Positions 52,601 through 61,043 of a stretch of 64,000 nucleotides of DNA are shown here, piece after piece. Positions within the stretch are counted from its first letter, which is position 1, and the number at the start of each line of letters is the position of its first letter. The stretch lies in NCBI GenBank assembly GCA_963210315.1, contig OY723256.1:434001-498000 (forward strand). Reading direction: 5' to 3'. A program made the translations under genes and the position numbers. The notes beneath the pieces were generated by a model, which ran no database searches, was not told where the DNA came from, and saw only the letters and a list, made by a program, of their open reading frames with translations. The DNA is from Rhynchopus euleeides. Its lineage: Eukaryota; Euglenozoa; Diplonemea; Diplonemida; Diplonemidae.

Positions 52601-55221
52601 AGATGCGGCGCTCTGGACCCCTCGTGCACCCCTGGACGGCTGCTCTCTCCTGGCCAGCAGAGACTTTTGACTTCGACGTATCCAGTATCCCAGAGAAGCC
52701 AGCAGCGCGGCTGTGGCCGTATAGCGCTGCGTCTCTCAGGGCGATACTTGCGTGGCTCGCAGCGCTCCAATGGACGAAGCAAGGCACGGTGTCGAACATC
52801 GAGCTCGCCCTTGACTTCGAGGTCTTCACAGGGAAGGCGTTACAGCCCTCGGAGCGCTCGGCACGAACCTCCAACCCCGCGATGGCCGAGCGTGGCAACC
52901 TCCTCTGGACGATGATGGGCTGCCTGACGAGGCTATGCGACCAGCTAAGCCTTCCTACCCCGTGGCCTGCGCGACGCGAGGACCGGGTCGGCTCCCTCTG
53001 CTCGGTAGGCGCTGGAGAGGTCTGGGGCGGGATGACACCTCGGCCCGTGTTCGCAGGTGGGGCAGAGACGATCACGGCGTTAGAGGCGAGTGCAGAACAG
53101 GCATGTGCGGCCGCAGGCGTCGATGCAGACGGCAATATCGTGAGGTGGGGAACAAACGTGTTCCCAGACTACACTGGGATCCCCCGGACCACGCGAGCCT
53201 CACAATGGGATGGGCCACGCCCGCCCCCGCCGCGCAGCGCTATACCTGTACCAGTGCCGCGGTCGCTCGCGAGCACGTCTCTGGGCCCCCGGAAAGTGTG
53301 CAACGCGCATTCGAAACCGAAATGCGACGAGTGCGATACCGCCAAGCGGAATTACGCACTGACGATAGCTGCGTGTTGCCGCGTCCACCACCACCACGCG
53401 GACGGCCTGAAGGTGATGTGCTGTGAGACACACCACATGACGCGGTGCGGCACCTGCGCCAATGTGAAGACATGCTGCGCGGCCGGCCACCATGGGCGCG
53501 CCCCCAGGGTCGACCAAGTTGCGAGCACGGATGACGACAGCAGCAGCTGCGATGACGATTCTGACAGCGAGGGAGAGGAGGGCAGCTCTGGTGCCACTGA
53601 GCATGATGGAGACGACGCTGATGATGCGGGCACCACCAGCGAGGAAGTCCCTCCCTCGTCTGTGATGGATAGCGACACGACGGCTGCGGCTGCGGTAAAA
53701 CGCACCGCCATCGTTCTGGACGCCTCCGACGAGGACTCGATGGGGCAGGATGCCGTGAAACGCACCGCCATTTGTTTAGATCACTCTGACGAGGGCCCGT
53801 CCCTCTGGGGGGCTGGGATAGTGTGTGTGCGACAGCCAGAGTGGGACATGTGTGCGTCTCTTCTTCTTCTTTGGCCGGGCGTGATTGAGCATTTGGCTCT
53901 TCACTGCCCCGACGATCAGCCCAGTGAGGGCGAGTTGGGTTCTTCTGCGGAGTCATCTGCGCTGACCCCACGCGAATTTCCTGGTTTTCTTTTCTCGCCT
54001 TCCCCTCGAATGAATACCCCTGCTTCCCCCACCCCACGTCAGATGGATGCGGAGCACGTTACGCTTGATGCGGATGAATCGTCGGGCTCCCAGCCTGATG
54101 ATGCTCGTCTCGCTCCACCAGCAGACACAGCACCGCTTCCGGCGCCCTCTCCGGCTCCGGAGCTCGTGCTGCACACAGACCTGCTGGACGGGCTACAGAC
54201 CCCGCAGACGGGCTCGCCGCCCCTCCCAGAGAGCGCCACGCAACGGAGATCTCCGAGCCCTTACGTGGGGCGCCGCCTTCCTTTCTCTCCCTCTCTCCCC
54301 TCTGAGTCCTCGGTACCCCGCGCGCAGAAGCGGGTAGCACCCATACAGGAGACAGGCGCATCTGCCCTGGGGCAACGCTCCTTTAACAAGAGAAGAGTAG
54401 AACCTCAACCCCCCGTGTCCCCTGGTTCACCGATTTCAGCGTCAAGCCTTCGGCCTGACGAGGATAGTATCATGCCCCCATCAGAACTTGCTTCCCCCCT
54501 TCCTCTCTCGCCTGCACCTTCCCTTGTTGTGGATGACTCGCCGGGCTTTCAGCCCGTCGACACTCGGCTTAGTCCCCCATCAGACACTGTGTCACCCCCA
54601 CCACCCTCTCCATGTCAGGAGCCCCTAGTGCCTTTAGACCCTGCAACCCCCTCTCTTCCCGACTGGCAGGCAGAAACGCCGTCTCACCAGGGGAGCGACA
54701 CGCTCTCCCACGAGTGCACGTCGCCGAGCCCTTGCGTGGGGCGTCGACTTCCTTTCTCCCCTTCCTCCCCTTCTGAGTCCTCGGTTCCCCGCGCGCAGAA
54801 ACGTGTAGCGCACATGCGGGAGGCAGACGAATCTGCCCTGGAGCGATGCTCGTTTCATAACAACAGAGCAGGTTTTCCTTCCTCCCGCACGATCATCAGC
54901 ACAGCTAGATCAGGCGTGCCTTCCCCTTTCCCACGGGCCTCACAAGCCTTGCGCTTCTTGGAGCGCAAGACACGTGCTGTCCGTCCTTCTCGTTCACGTT
55001 TCCTCCAGAAGCGGGTGTTGCGTGCGGTTCCGAAGCGCACCCGCTGCATCCCCTCTCCCACCATCTTTCGTTCGGCGGCTATTCCGCGCTCTTTTCAACG
55101 CGTCGTCGCGAAGATTGCGCCTCAGTATCAGCAGGCGCAATCTCCGGCTTCCAGTGTGTGTGTGTCCCCCCTCCTTTACAGCGCAACGAGGAGGAGAGCG
55201 AAACCGTGTGGTGTCACGTAG
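49573..55221 (+). CDS. Retroelement reverse transcriptase with long C-terminal extension (~1880 aa)
   Basis: RT motifs are all present: LRPITVTSAVYRLW, HGFRQGHRCEDVL, LLALDFQKCFDRVP (motif A Asp), GILQGCPIS (B), FADDGTL (C, catalytic DD) and NVKKT (D). A C-x2-C-x9-H-x4-C finger follows at about residue 931, after an acidic run. I see no RNase H signature. A Cys/His-rich cluster lies at about 1242-1312, then two 22-residue KRTAI..LD repeats (near 1375-1410), and a Ser/Pro-rich tail with two ~155-residue repeats containing VGRRLPFSP and SESSVPRAQKRVA. No ATG begins the frame; the first is residue 39 (49687), so expression probably relies on the +1 shift from the endonuclease frame. Confidence 0.85.
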   Translation: MQFLHPPRSPNADETPPEPPDLAPFYDAVKREAVEDAWMILSGLCERHLLDGSEVAASEERSYLGRGAAREPQRVRVAAPSSATLGTVATAKELRYSATISRMEHYVRARSCVKSGPGAVSGQLVRCWRKCRSVLRELPQECGVTSHLLGSVPDVATVKKLLHAVRGRLHDINREACKARKQRWRGTVRQMFASDRKSLVTVLKGSPGQAADTVKKGNGELTAKVSEMDAILMEAWAPIHRMYTGDRAEPEFAPFAREYDGLFEEHPMQVEDISGSDLLEMLKRRKKKSAACGVDGWRMDELQRLPLPLMDGFAAFFNLVERTGKWPKGLLTALVSLIPKSEDLSPTNLRPITVTSAVYRLWACRRLIDIMKWQGTWALDTQHGFRQGHRCEDVLIELTTLIEETLLDDSKQLYLLALDFQKCFDRVPQKLVLELAEAMGLHQRILRPLKTMYSGLKRRFKLPLGVGGRFEVTNGILQGCPISVILINALLSVMFKAVDVRVPSVSSQSFADDGTLVSQEDEASVQQAVDVVVGFCNITGMALNVKKTVAMGIPRGSSGFRRQHPYVGQVRVQDNILPTETASKILGAKACVSDKVQVRRNDARLESHKPLLMRLPTSPLSTRQRAEIVASNVVSSTVSGGAFAPLSKTATQRLRSRLTTGILGVKHPSRSVGAMLTILHKAHRVDPAIANSYRILCNLFDTCVRIPHMVDRMNRIAVLYEEHPTLSSADALGPVGIAISVALPAAGLEWGDDIRDCAIGDMCLAGEPRSSRNHALRDNLRRQGWKALAKHRPSFSGIENGVDYDRTNALRLETKDGNLSRALTVVLAGGVFFATRWGRNGAYVSGGRRATTDETSDSSSHAPSPSPAADAAMAGDEEDEEAEEEEECEYEEEEDEEQEDADLLGSQDSFDWDIVSNPAAEEADVRDPKLCVHCDGADSDTPDHLWWACSAFDSVRSQPQFEPLLQLDRSEWPPCLARYGVVPEGFQVDETLLHTLMGRIVLKRWELEAKMRRSGPLVHPWTAALSWPAETFDFDVSSIPEKPAARLWPYSAASLRAILAWLAALQWTKQGTVSNIELALDFEVFTGKALQPSERSARTSNPAMAERGNLLWTMMGCLTRLCDQLSLPTPWPARREDRVGSLCSVGAGEVWGGMTPRPVFAGGAETITALEASAEQACAAAGVDADGNIVRWGTNVFPDYTGIPRTTRASQWDGPRPPPPRSAIPVPVPRSLASTSLGPRKVCNAHSKPKCDECDTAKRNYALTIAACCRVHHHHADGLKVMCCETHHMTRCGTCANVKTCCAAGHHGRAPRVDQVASTDDDSSSCDDDSDSEGEEGSSGATEHDGDDADDAGTTSEEVPPSSVMDSDTTAAAAVKRTAIVLDASDEDSMGQDAVKRTAICLDHSDEGPSLWGAGIVCVRQPEWDMCASLLLLWPGVIEHLALHCPDDQPSEGELGSSAESSALTPREFPGFLFSPSPRMNTPASPTPRQMDAEHVTLDADESSGSQPDDARLAPPADTAPLPAPSPAPELVLHTDLLDGLQTPQTGSPPLPESATQRRSPSPYVGRRLPFSPSLPSESSVPRAQKRVAPIQETGASALGQRSFNKRRVEPQPPVSPGSPISASSLRPDEDSIMPPSELASPLPLSPAPSLVVDDSPGFQPVDTRLSPPSDTVSPPPPSPCQEPLVPLDPATPSLPDWQAETPSHQGSDTLSHECTSPSPCVGRRLPFSPSSPSESSVPRAQKRVAHMREADESALERCSFHNNRAGFPSSRTIISTARSGVPSPFPRASQALRFLERKTRAVRPSRSRFLQKRVLRAVPKRTRCIPSPTIFRSAAIPRSFQRVVAKIAPQYQQAQSPASSVCVSPLLYSATRRRAKPCGVT
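49587..49594 (+). promoter_or_regulatory. C8 run where the endonuclease and RT frames meet
   Basis: Upstream frame reads GCA CCC CCC CCG GTC ACC TAA; the RT frame reads CAC CCC CCC CGG. A +1 slip, or one C fewer in the true sequence, would fuse endonuclease to RT as in single-ORF ingi elements. A sequencing error in the homopolymer cannot be excluded. Confidence 0.55.
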
Positions 55222-55322
55222 AGCAAGAGTAGGATAGCGGGCCCGGTTCCTCACGGTATGGTCCTTCGGGGCCAGGCTGCGATGCCAGCACGCTAACCCA
55301 AATTGCAATACGGCCAGTTGTG

Positions 55323-55605
55323 ATTTGTTGTGACTAGGTGTGACGTGGTGTGATTTGTTGTGACCAGTTGTGACGACTTGTGACCCTTTTGTGATGAGGT
55401 GTGATCTGTTGTGATCTGTTGTGATCGCGATCCAAAATTTTAAATTTTTGAAATTTTGGATCGCGATCACAACAGATCACAACAGATCACAACAGATCAC
55501 ACCTCATCACAACTCATCACAAAAGGGTCACAAGTCGTCACAACTGGTCGCAACAAATCACAACTGGCCACAACAAATCGCAACAAATCACAACAAATCA
55601 CAACA
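55323..55605. repeat. Large palindrome of TGTGATTTGT-type units
   Basis: The centre lies near 55445 (GATCCAAAATTT / AAATTTTGGATC around an AT spacer). Arms of about 120-160 bp pair through TGACGACTTGTGACCCTTTT, GTGATGAGGTGTGATCTGTT and related units. The right arm extends to match the left end of the element at 46486-46532 in inverted orientation. Confidence 0.9.
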
Positions 55606-56067
55606 TTTGGCGTTGTGATTTGTTGTGATCGGGTGTCATGCCTTGCGATGCTCACGTGCCTGCTGGACCCCTATGTCCTTCAGGCCCCAAAGCAGGCAAC
55701 GATATGGGAGCAACCTAATAGGGGAGGTGAAGAGGGCACGGGTCTTAGCCTGATGACACACTGCAACCTCAAGGTGACTGGCGACACCTCTCCCACAGTC
55801 TGCGGCGACTCTGCCGTGGCGACAAGGCTTCCTGTCATGGGAGATCGCTGCGTGGATCAACGTGGCACCACCCGTGTGCTCGGCAGGTTGTTTCGGCACC
55901 TGTTTTCTCCGTGTCATGCTTTTCGTGAGCGTGTCAGGGATGTTGGCACACGCTGGGGAGGGTTCACATGATGACATAACATATATCAGAAGCACACACC
56001 CACGTGGCGCTGTCCTTGGCAGGACTTTGAAAGTGCCGCCTTGATATCCTTGTTGGATAGAACCCTC
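55606..56067. other. 462-bp sequence interrupting the right arm of the palindromic element
   Basis: The left arm reads continuously from the outer TIR into the TGTGATTTG units, whereas in the right arm these are separated by this block. It starts TTTGGCGTTGTGATTTG and ends GATAGAACCCTC. There is no target duplication, so it may be an insertion or a piece deleted from the left arm. No ORF of note. Confidence 0.7.
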
Positions 56068-56141
56068 ATATCACACCCTCAATCAGCTGACGATCGGGTG
56101 TGATTCGTTGTGATTGTTTTTCCCCCAGCCTGATTACCCCA
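56068..56141. repeat. Right outer terminal inverted repeat
   Basis: Inverted counterpart of 46407-46485, ending GATTACCCCA before the ACACG duplication. Confidence 0.9.
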
Positions 56142-56146
56142 ACACG

Positions 56147-56543
56147 GGCACATCGATCATATTGGGCTGGATGCCGAGAGGAAGAGCCATGTCACCAGCG
56201 TGCTGACGAGGCGCCAATCAAGGAGCACACGTGTACTATCCCCGTACAATTTTTTGTAATTTTTGAACGGATCTTTGTTCGGCCCTGATATTGGGTTTCC
56301 GTCGCGTTTTACTCTTGCCCCCCCGGTCAGGAGAGGGCAACCAGCCCGAGCAAAACACACTCCTTTTGAATGATTTGAACGATTCAAGGCTGTGTCTCTG
56401 ACTGCTCCCGTGAGAGGGGGGCTGCCTTTGGATTAGTGGAACCATCGACGGCATCTAGCCTGTCACACGGGATGGTCTGACAGCGGCAGACACACAACCA
56501 CCAGACTATTCTCTTCTTGTGAGTAGGGGTAGGGGGTCGGGCA
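56147..56543. other. Spacer between two mobile-element blocks
   Basis: About 400 bp with nothing recognised. Confidence 0.5.
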
Positions 56544-56628
56544 TACACGGTGGGATCTTGTAAATTTTACATGTAAAAATACTGATTTTTACATGTATTA
56601 TACATGTATAATACTTGCATGTCAACTA

Positions 56629-56957
56629 CCGTATACGTAAATATTATGGAACGTAAATATTATGGAACGGGCCCATTTTTGGCCGGTCCGTTCCATAATA
56701 TTTACGTTCCATAATATTTACAGGGCCAGTTGGGGACTCGGTGGTGAGGACGGCTTGCGTCAGGAATCGCGCGAAAAGTGCACGAGTAGGTCCCGTCAGG
56801 GACTCTGTATGCCGTCCGATCACCTGGTCCAAGTCCCCGAGTCGCAGAAAGCCCTGTAAATATTATGGAACGAAAAAAATCTGGAACGCCAACCCACCAG
56901 CGTTCCAAAATATTTACGTTCCATAATATTTACGTTCCAAAATATTTACGTATACGG
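56629..56957. mobile_element. TA-flanked MITE, CCGTATACG family, copy 2 (329 bp)
   Basis: Inserted at a TA in the left arm of AT-rich palindrome 1 (TA at 56627-56628 and 56958-56959). Two 16-bp CGTAAATATTATGGAA-type units on the left, three on the right. The empty site is visible in palindrome 2 as CAACTATTATACATG. Confidence 0.93.
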
Positions 56958-57301
56958 TATTATACATGTATAATACATGTATATGCCTGAAATATACATG
57001 TAAAATACATGTATATCAAGTAAAAATACATGTATAATAGTTGCATGTCAACTATTATACATGTATTTTTACTTGATATACATGTATTTTACATGTATAT
57101 TTCATGCATTTACATGTATTTTACATGTATAATACTTGTCATGCAAGTATTATACATGTAAAATACTTGCATGACAAGTATTATACATGTAAAATACATG
57201 TAAATGCATGAAATATACATGTAAAATACATGTATATCAAGTAAAAATACATGTATAATAGTTGACATGCAACTATTATACATGTATTTTTGCTTGATAT
57301 A

Positions 57302-57646
57302 CCGTATACGTAAATATTATGGAACGTAAATATTATGGAACGGGCCCATTTTTGGCCGGTCCGTTCCATAATATTTACGTTCCAAAATATTTACAGGGCC
57401 AGTTGGGGACTCGGTGGTGAGGACGGCTTGCGTCAGGAATCGCGCGAAAAGTGCACGAGTAGGTCCCGTCAGGGACTCTGCATGCCGTCCGATCACCTGG
57501 TCCAAGTCCCCGAGTCGCAGAAAGCCCTGTAAATATTATGGAACGAAAAAAATCTGGAACGCCAACCCACCAGCGTTCCAAAATATTTACGTTCCATAAT
57601 ATTTACGTTCCATAATATTTACGTTCCAAAATATTTACGTATACGG
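57302..57646. mobile_element. TA-flanked MITE, CCGTATACG family, copy 3 (345 bp)
   Basis: Inserted at a TA in the right arm of AT-rich palindrome 1 (TA at 57300-57301 and 57647-57648). It is 16 bp longer than copies 1 and 2 because its right end has four 16-bp units. The core is nearly identical to copy 2 and in the same orientation. Empty-site context CTTGATATACATG occurs in palindrome 2. Confidence 0.93.
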
Positions 57647-57785
57647 TACATGTATTTTACATGTATATTTCAGGCATATACATGTATTATACATGTATAA
57701 TAGTTGACATGCAAGTATTATACATGTATAATACATGTAAAAATCGGTATTTTTACATGTAAAATTTACAAGATCCCACCGTGTA

Positions 57786-58465
57786 CACGGTGGGATCTTG
57801 TAAATTTTACATGTATAACTACAAGTATATACATGTATAATACTTGCATGTCAACTATTATACATGTATAATACATGTATATGCCTGAAATATACATGTA
57901 AAATACATGTATATCAAGTAAAAATACATGTATAATACTTGCATGTCAACTATTATACATGTATCTTTACTTGATTTACATGTATTTTACATGTATATTT
58001 CATGCATTTACATGTATTTTACATGTATAATACTTGTCATGCAAGTATTATACATGTAAAATACTTGCATGACAAGTAAAATACATGTATAATACTTGCA
58101 TGACAAGTAAAATACTTGCATGCAAGTAAAATACATGTATTTTACTTGCATGCAAGTATTTTACTTGTCATGCAAGTATTTTACATGTATAATACTTGCA
58201 TGACAAGTATTATACATGTAAAATACATGTAAATGCATGAAATATACATGTAAAATACATGTAAATCAAGTAAAGATACATGTATAATAGTTGACATGCA
58301 AGTATTATACATGTATTTTTACTTGATATACATGTATTTTACATGTATATTTCAGGCATATACATGTATTATACATGTATAATAGTTGACATGCAAGTAT
58401 TATACATGTATAATACATGTATATACTTGTAGTTATACATGTAAAATTTACAAGATCCCACCGTG
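57786..58465. mobile_element. AT-rich palindromic element 2 (CACGGTGG ends), intact
   Basis: 680 bp with the same ends as element 1. It shares the single TA at 57784-57785 with it and has the second TA at 58466-58467. It is about 120 bp longer in the centre than element 1 without its MITEs, through extra TTGCATGCAAGT units. It can form a near-perfect hairpin over its whole length. Confidence 0.9.
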
Positions 58466-58467
58466 TA

Positions 58468-59530
58468 GGCGGAGGGTGGGGGGGGGGGGCAGGGGCAGGG
58501 AGTGGGATTTTTTTGCACCGATGTCGAATGTGCATATAGGTGATGAGGCATTTTGCCCCAATATTCATTTTGAAGGAAACTTTTTTTTGCGATGCAGCGT
58601 TCTCGGGATCGACGAATACCCACGGGGGGGGGCCCAGCACATCGTCGAGCCGAGATAAGGAAACCATAGTAACCGCCAAAAAGAGCTTTTTCGGCATATT
58701 CAGTGGAACAGGCTGGGAAGGGGGGGGGGGTGGTAGTGGGGGGGGGGGGGGGCAGTTATCTAGTTTGTTTTTTTTTGAAAAATCAGAACACAGGGAAGGG
58801 GAAAAGCGGGGGGCCAGGGCAGAAAGGGGAGCGAGACGAGACCAATCCCTCTCTCTCTCACTCCCCCACATGCCTTCTACTCGGCCATCAGGCCAGAGCG
58901 GCACCCAGTCTCTGGGTGCCGCTCTGTTGGGAATCATGTGCTGACGGGATGGCGGCCCGCAAACCCAAAGGCAAAATAACAAACGCCGGAACACACAGGG
59001 CAACGCCTTCACCCATCATCCCTCAAGGTGTTTCAAACACACGTACATACAACCACACACATTTTGACAACTTTACAGGGATTGGAGTGCGGCAACAATG
59101 CAATACTCCCCGGAGTTGCCGCTATTACAAAGTACAGACAACAAAAACGGCGAGGGCTCAGCACCACAGGTTGGCAGAGTCGTGGTCGCGCCGCAGCGGG
59201 GTGCGTGCCCCCCAGCTCAGCACCTCGCGGCGGGATGGGTGCGCACCCCGCTGCTGGCTCAGATGCTGCACCTCCCCCATTGCCTGCATGTCTTGCTGTG
59301 GTGGTGAAGAAGGGGATACGGTGTGGTGCGGTGGGGATGCAAGTCAGACATGAGCATGATCTCAAAGTCATGCGGCAGCACACTGCACCCACTGGACATA
59401 CCAGACGCCTCGGTGTCCCTGCCGGACCATCCACACGCACAACAGGGCCTTCGGTCTGTAGGAGAGGCAGTGGGACAGGGGCAGAGCACAGCAGGGGATG
59501 GGGAAACCCCCAGGCAGCAAGCGGGCAAAA
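58468..59530. other. Intergenic, downstream of the kelch gene
   Basis: No gene is supported. G-runs near 58479-58488, 58720-58731 and 58738-58752. A perfect 15-bp hairpin with a TCT loop lies at 58894-58926. Confidence 0.5.
58894..58926. terminator. Perfect 15-bp GC-rich hairpin, 3-nt loop
   Basis: CAGAGCGGCACCCAG (58894-58908), loop TCT, then the exact complement (58912-58926). It lies about 0.6 kb beyond the stop codon of the minus-strand kelch gene. A role in 3'-end formation is conceivable, but it is typed here only by shape. Confidence 0.3.
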
Positions 59531-61012
59531 TCATACCGCAGACAGGTCGTACATCCCGTGCGTCGAGGGGGTGCTGCGGGGCGGGGAGTGCGGCCGCCCT
59601 GTTGCCGGGATCAGCGGGCGCGGCGGGGTCGCCGCCTGTGCCGGGCACTGCGTCAACACCGCAGGCGTCGCCGCGAGGGGCCCCGGCTCCCCCGACGGCT
59701 GCGGCGCAGGGTAGTGCTGCCCGCCATATCCCCCTGGCCGCCCCGGTGACGACTCACGCTGTGCCTCACGCAGCGCAGCAGACTCAGGCGTGCCCACACC
59801 ACCACCACCACCGCCGACCGCCCCCACCGACGCCCGCTGGCTCGGGTTCACCCTCGACGCAGGAGGGGAGCGCGACCGCACACCGCCAGCCCCCGCCCCG
59901 GGAGAGCGCCTCCCGCTGGGCTGCGGCTGCGACGCGATGGGCTGGCTCCCCGGCGACGTGGCCCCGGCACCGCCACCCCCCGCAGGCGACGCGCTGGCGA
60001 TGCGCCCCGGCGACGACCCCCGCTGCAGCGGCGCCATCCCCGGGGTACCCCCGGGCGACTTCCCATGCGACGGCGGCACAGCCGCCGCCCCGCTGCTGTC
60101 CAGCGGGGGCGACCGCGGGGACCGAGACCGCACCCCACCGCCACCACCACCGGTGTTCGACACATGCGAGAATGCGCTGGCAGGCTGCATCAGCGGATCC
60201 GCGGGACTGCTGGCTGGCCCCCCCGCCGCGCCACCGCCACCACCACCCCTCGCCGCCGCCTCCGGCGGCGGCGGCGACTGCCCGCCAGCCTCCCTCCCCC
60301 TGTTGCGCGCCGCCCTTTCATCCGCCACCGTGCTCTCCGTCCGCCCCCTCCGCCCGCCTCCAGTCGGCGAGTGGCTCCCCTCCCGCGCCATGCCACCCGG
60401 CACCGGCAGGGGCTCCTCGGGTGGGGTCGGCAGCATGATGGCGCGCGCCCTCCCGTCGGAGGGGGTGTGCACGTCGGGGCTGGAGGTGCGCTGCCTGCTG
60501 GCGAGCCGGGTTTTCGCAGGCTCGCGGAGGGGCTCCGATGGGATGCTGCTGCACATGCCGGGCTGCCCGTAGGGCGCGACCTGCGGTGCGTAGGCAACGG
60601 AGGTGGGGCTGAGGGGCGGGGCGTGGTATCCAGCAGGGAGGATGCTGCCCCCGCCACCACCACCCATCACGTAGACCACGACAGGGGCGTCGCCCTGCCC
60701 CCCGCGACCCGACTGCATCCCGCTGCGGTCCACGCTGATCATATTCCCGTCATGCATGGGGGAGATCGTCACCCCATTCACAACGGTGCCACCCCCGCCG
60801 GGGTGCGGCGCAACTGTCGTGTGAACCGTCGCCCCGCTCCCAACCCGGTGGGGCGAGCCCTGGATCTGCACAGCAGAGTGGTGGTGCTGCTGCTGCTGCG
60901 GCGACGGGGATCCACCCCAGCCAGCACCCCCGCCTGCCTGGCTCGGCAGGGCTGACGGGGCAGACGGGGCTTGCTGCACCCCATCGCGTTGGGTGTGTGG
61001 GGAGCTCGGGTG

Positions 61013-61043
<31 letters not shown>

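Larger units (their letters stand above)
46533..55310 (+). mobile_element. Ingi/L1Tc-like non-LTR retroelement (8.8 kb) with 12-bp TSD
   Basis: The element is flanked by the perfect 12-bp direct repeat CGGCCAGTTGTG (46521-46532 and 55311-55322). Joining the flanks restores the palindromic arm of the host element, which confirms the insertion boundaries. Order: 120-bp 5' UTR, gag-like ORF1, in-frame TGA, 2A motif, AP endonuclease, C8 run with a frame change, reverse transcriptase with a long C-terminal extension, 89-bp 3' UTR without a poly(A) tail. A 12-bp duplication and a 2A peptide next to an AP endonuclease are features of kinetoplastid ingi and L1Tc elements. It looks young: the target duplication is perfect and the catalytic motifs are intact. 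Confidence 0.9.
46407..56141. mobile_element. Palindromic TG...CA element with 5-bp TSD, split by a retroelement
   Basis: The outer ends are TGGGGTAATCAGGCTGGGG and its complement ending ...GATTACCCCA. They are flanked by the 5-bp direct repeat ACACG (46402-46406 and 56142-56146). Removing the retroelement (46533-55310) and one copy of its 12-bp duplication leaves about 945 bp, nearly all of it two long inverted arms built from TGTGATTTGT-like units and centred near 55445. The right arm also carries a 462-bp insertion (55606-56067). I see no transposase. TG/CA ends with a 5-bp duplication recall integrase-type DDE elements, so the element may be mobilised in trans. Confidence 0.82.
56546..57783. 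mobile_element. AT-rich palindromic element 1 (CACGGTGG ends), with two nested MITEs
   Basis: The ends are CACGGTGGGATCTTGTAAAT and its complement, flanked by TA (56544-56545, 57784-57785). Without the two nested CCGTATACG MITEs it is about 560 bp and almost perfectly palindromic, built from TACATGTA and TGCATG words. The whole could fold into one long hairpin. No coding capacity. Confidence 0.9.

Noticed and set aside
51500..53200. RNase H domain in the RT ORF
   Set aside because: No credible set of the four acidic motifs was visible after the RT.
55261..55310. Poly(A) tail or LTR at the retroelement 3' end
   Set aside because: No A-run and no direct terminal repeat of the 5' end are present; only the 12-bp target duplication.
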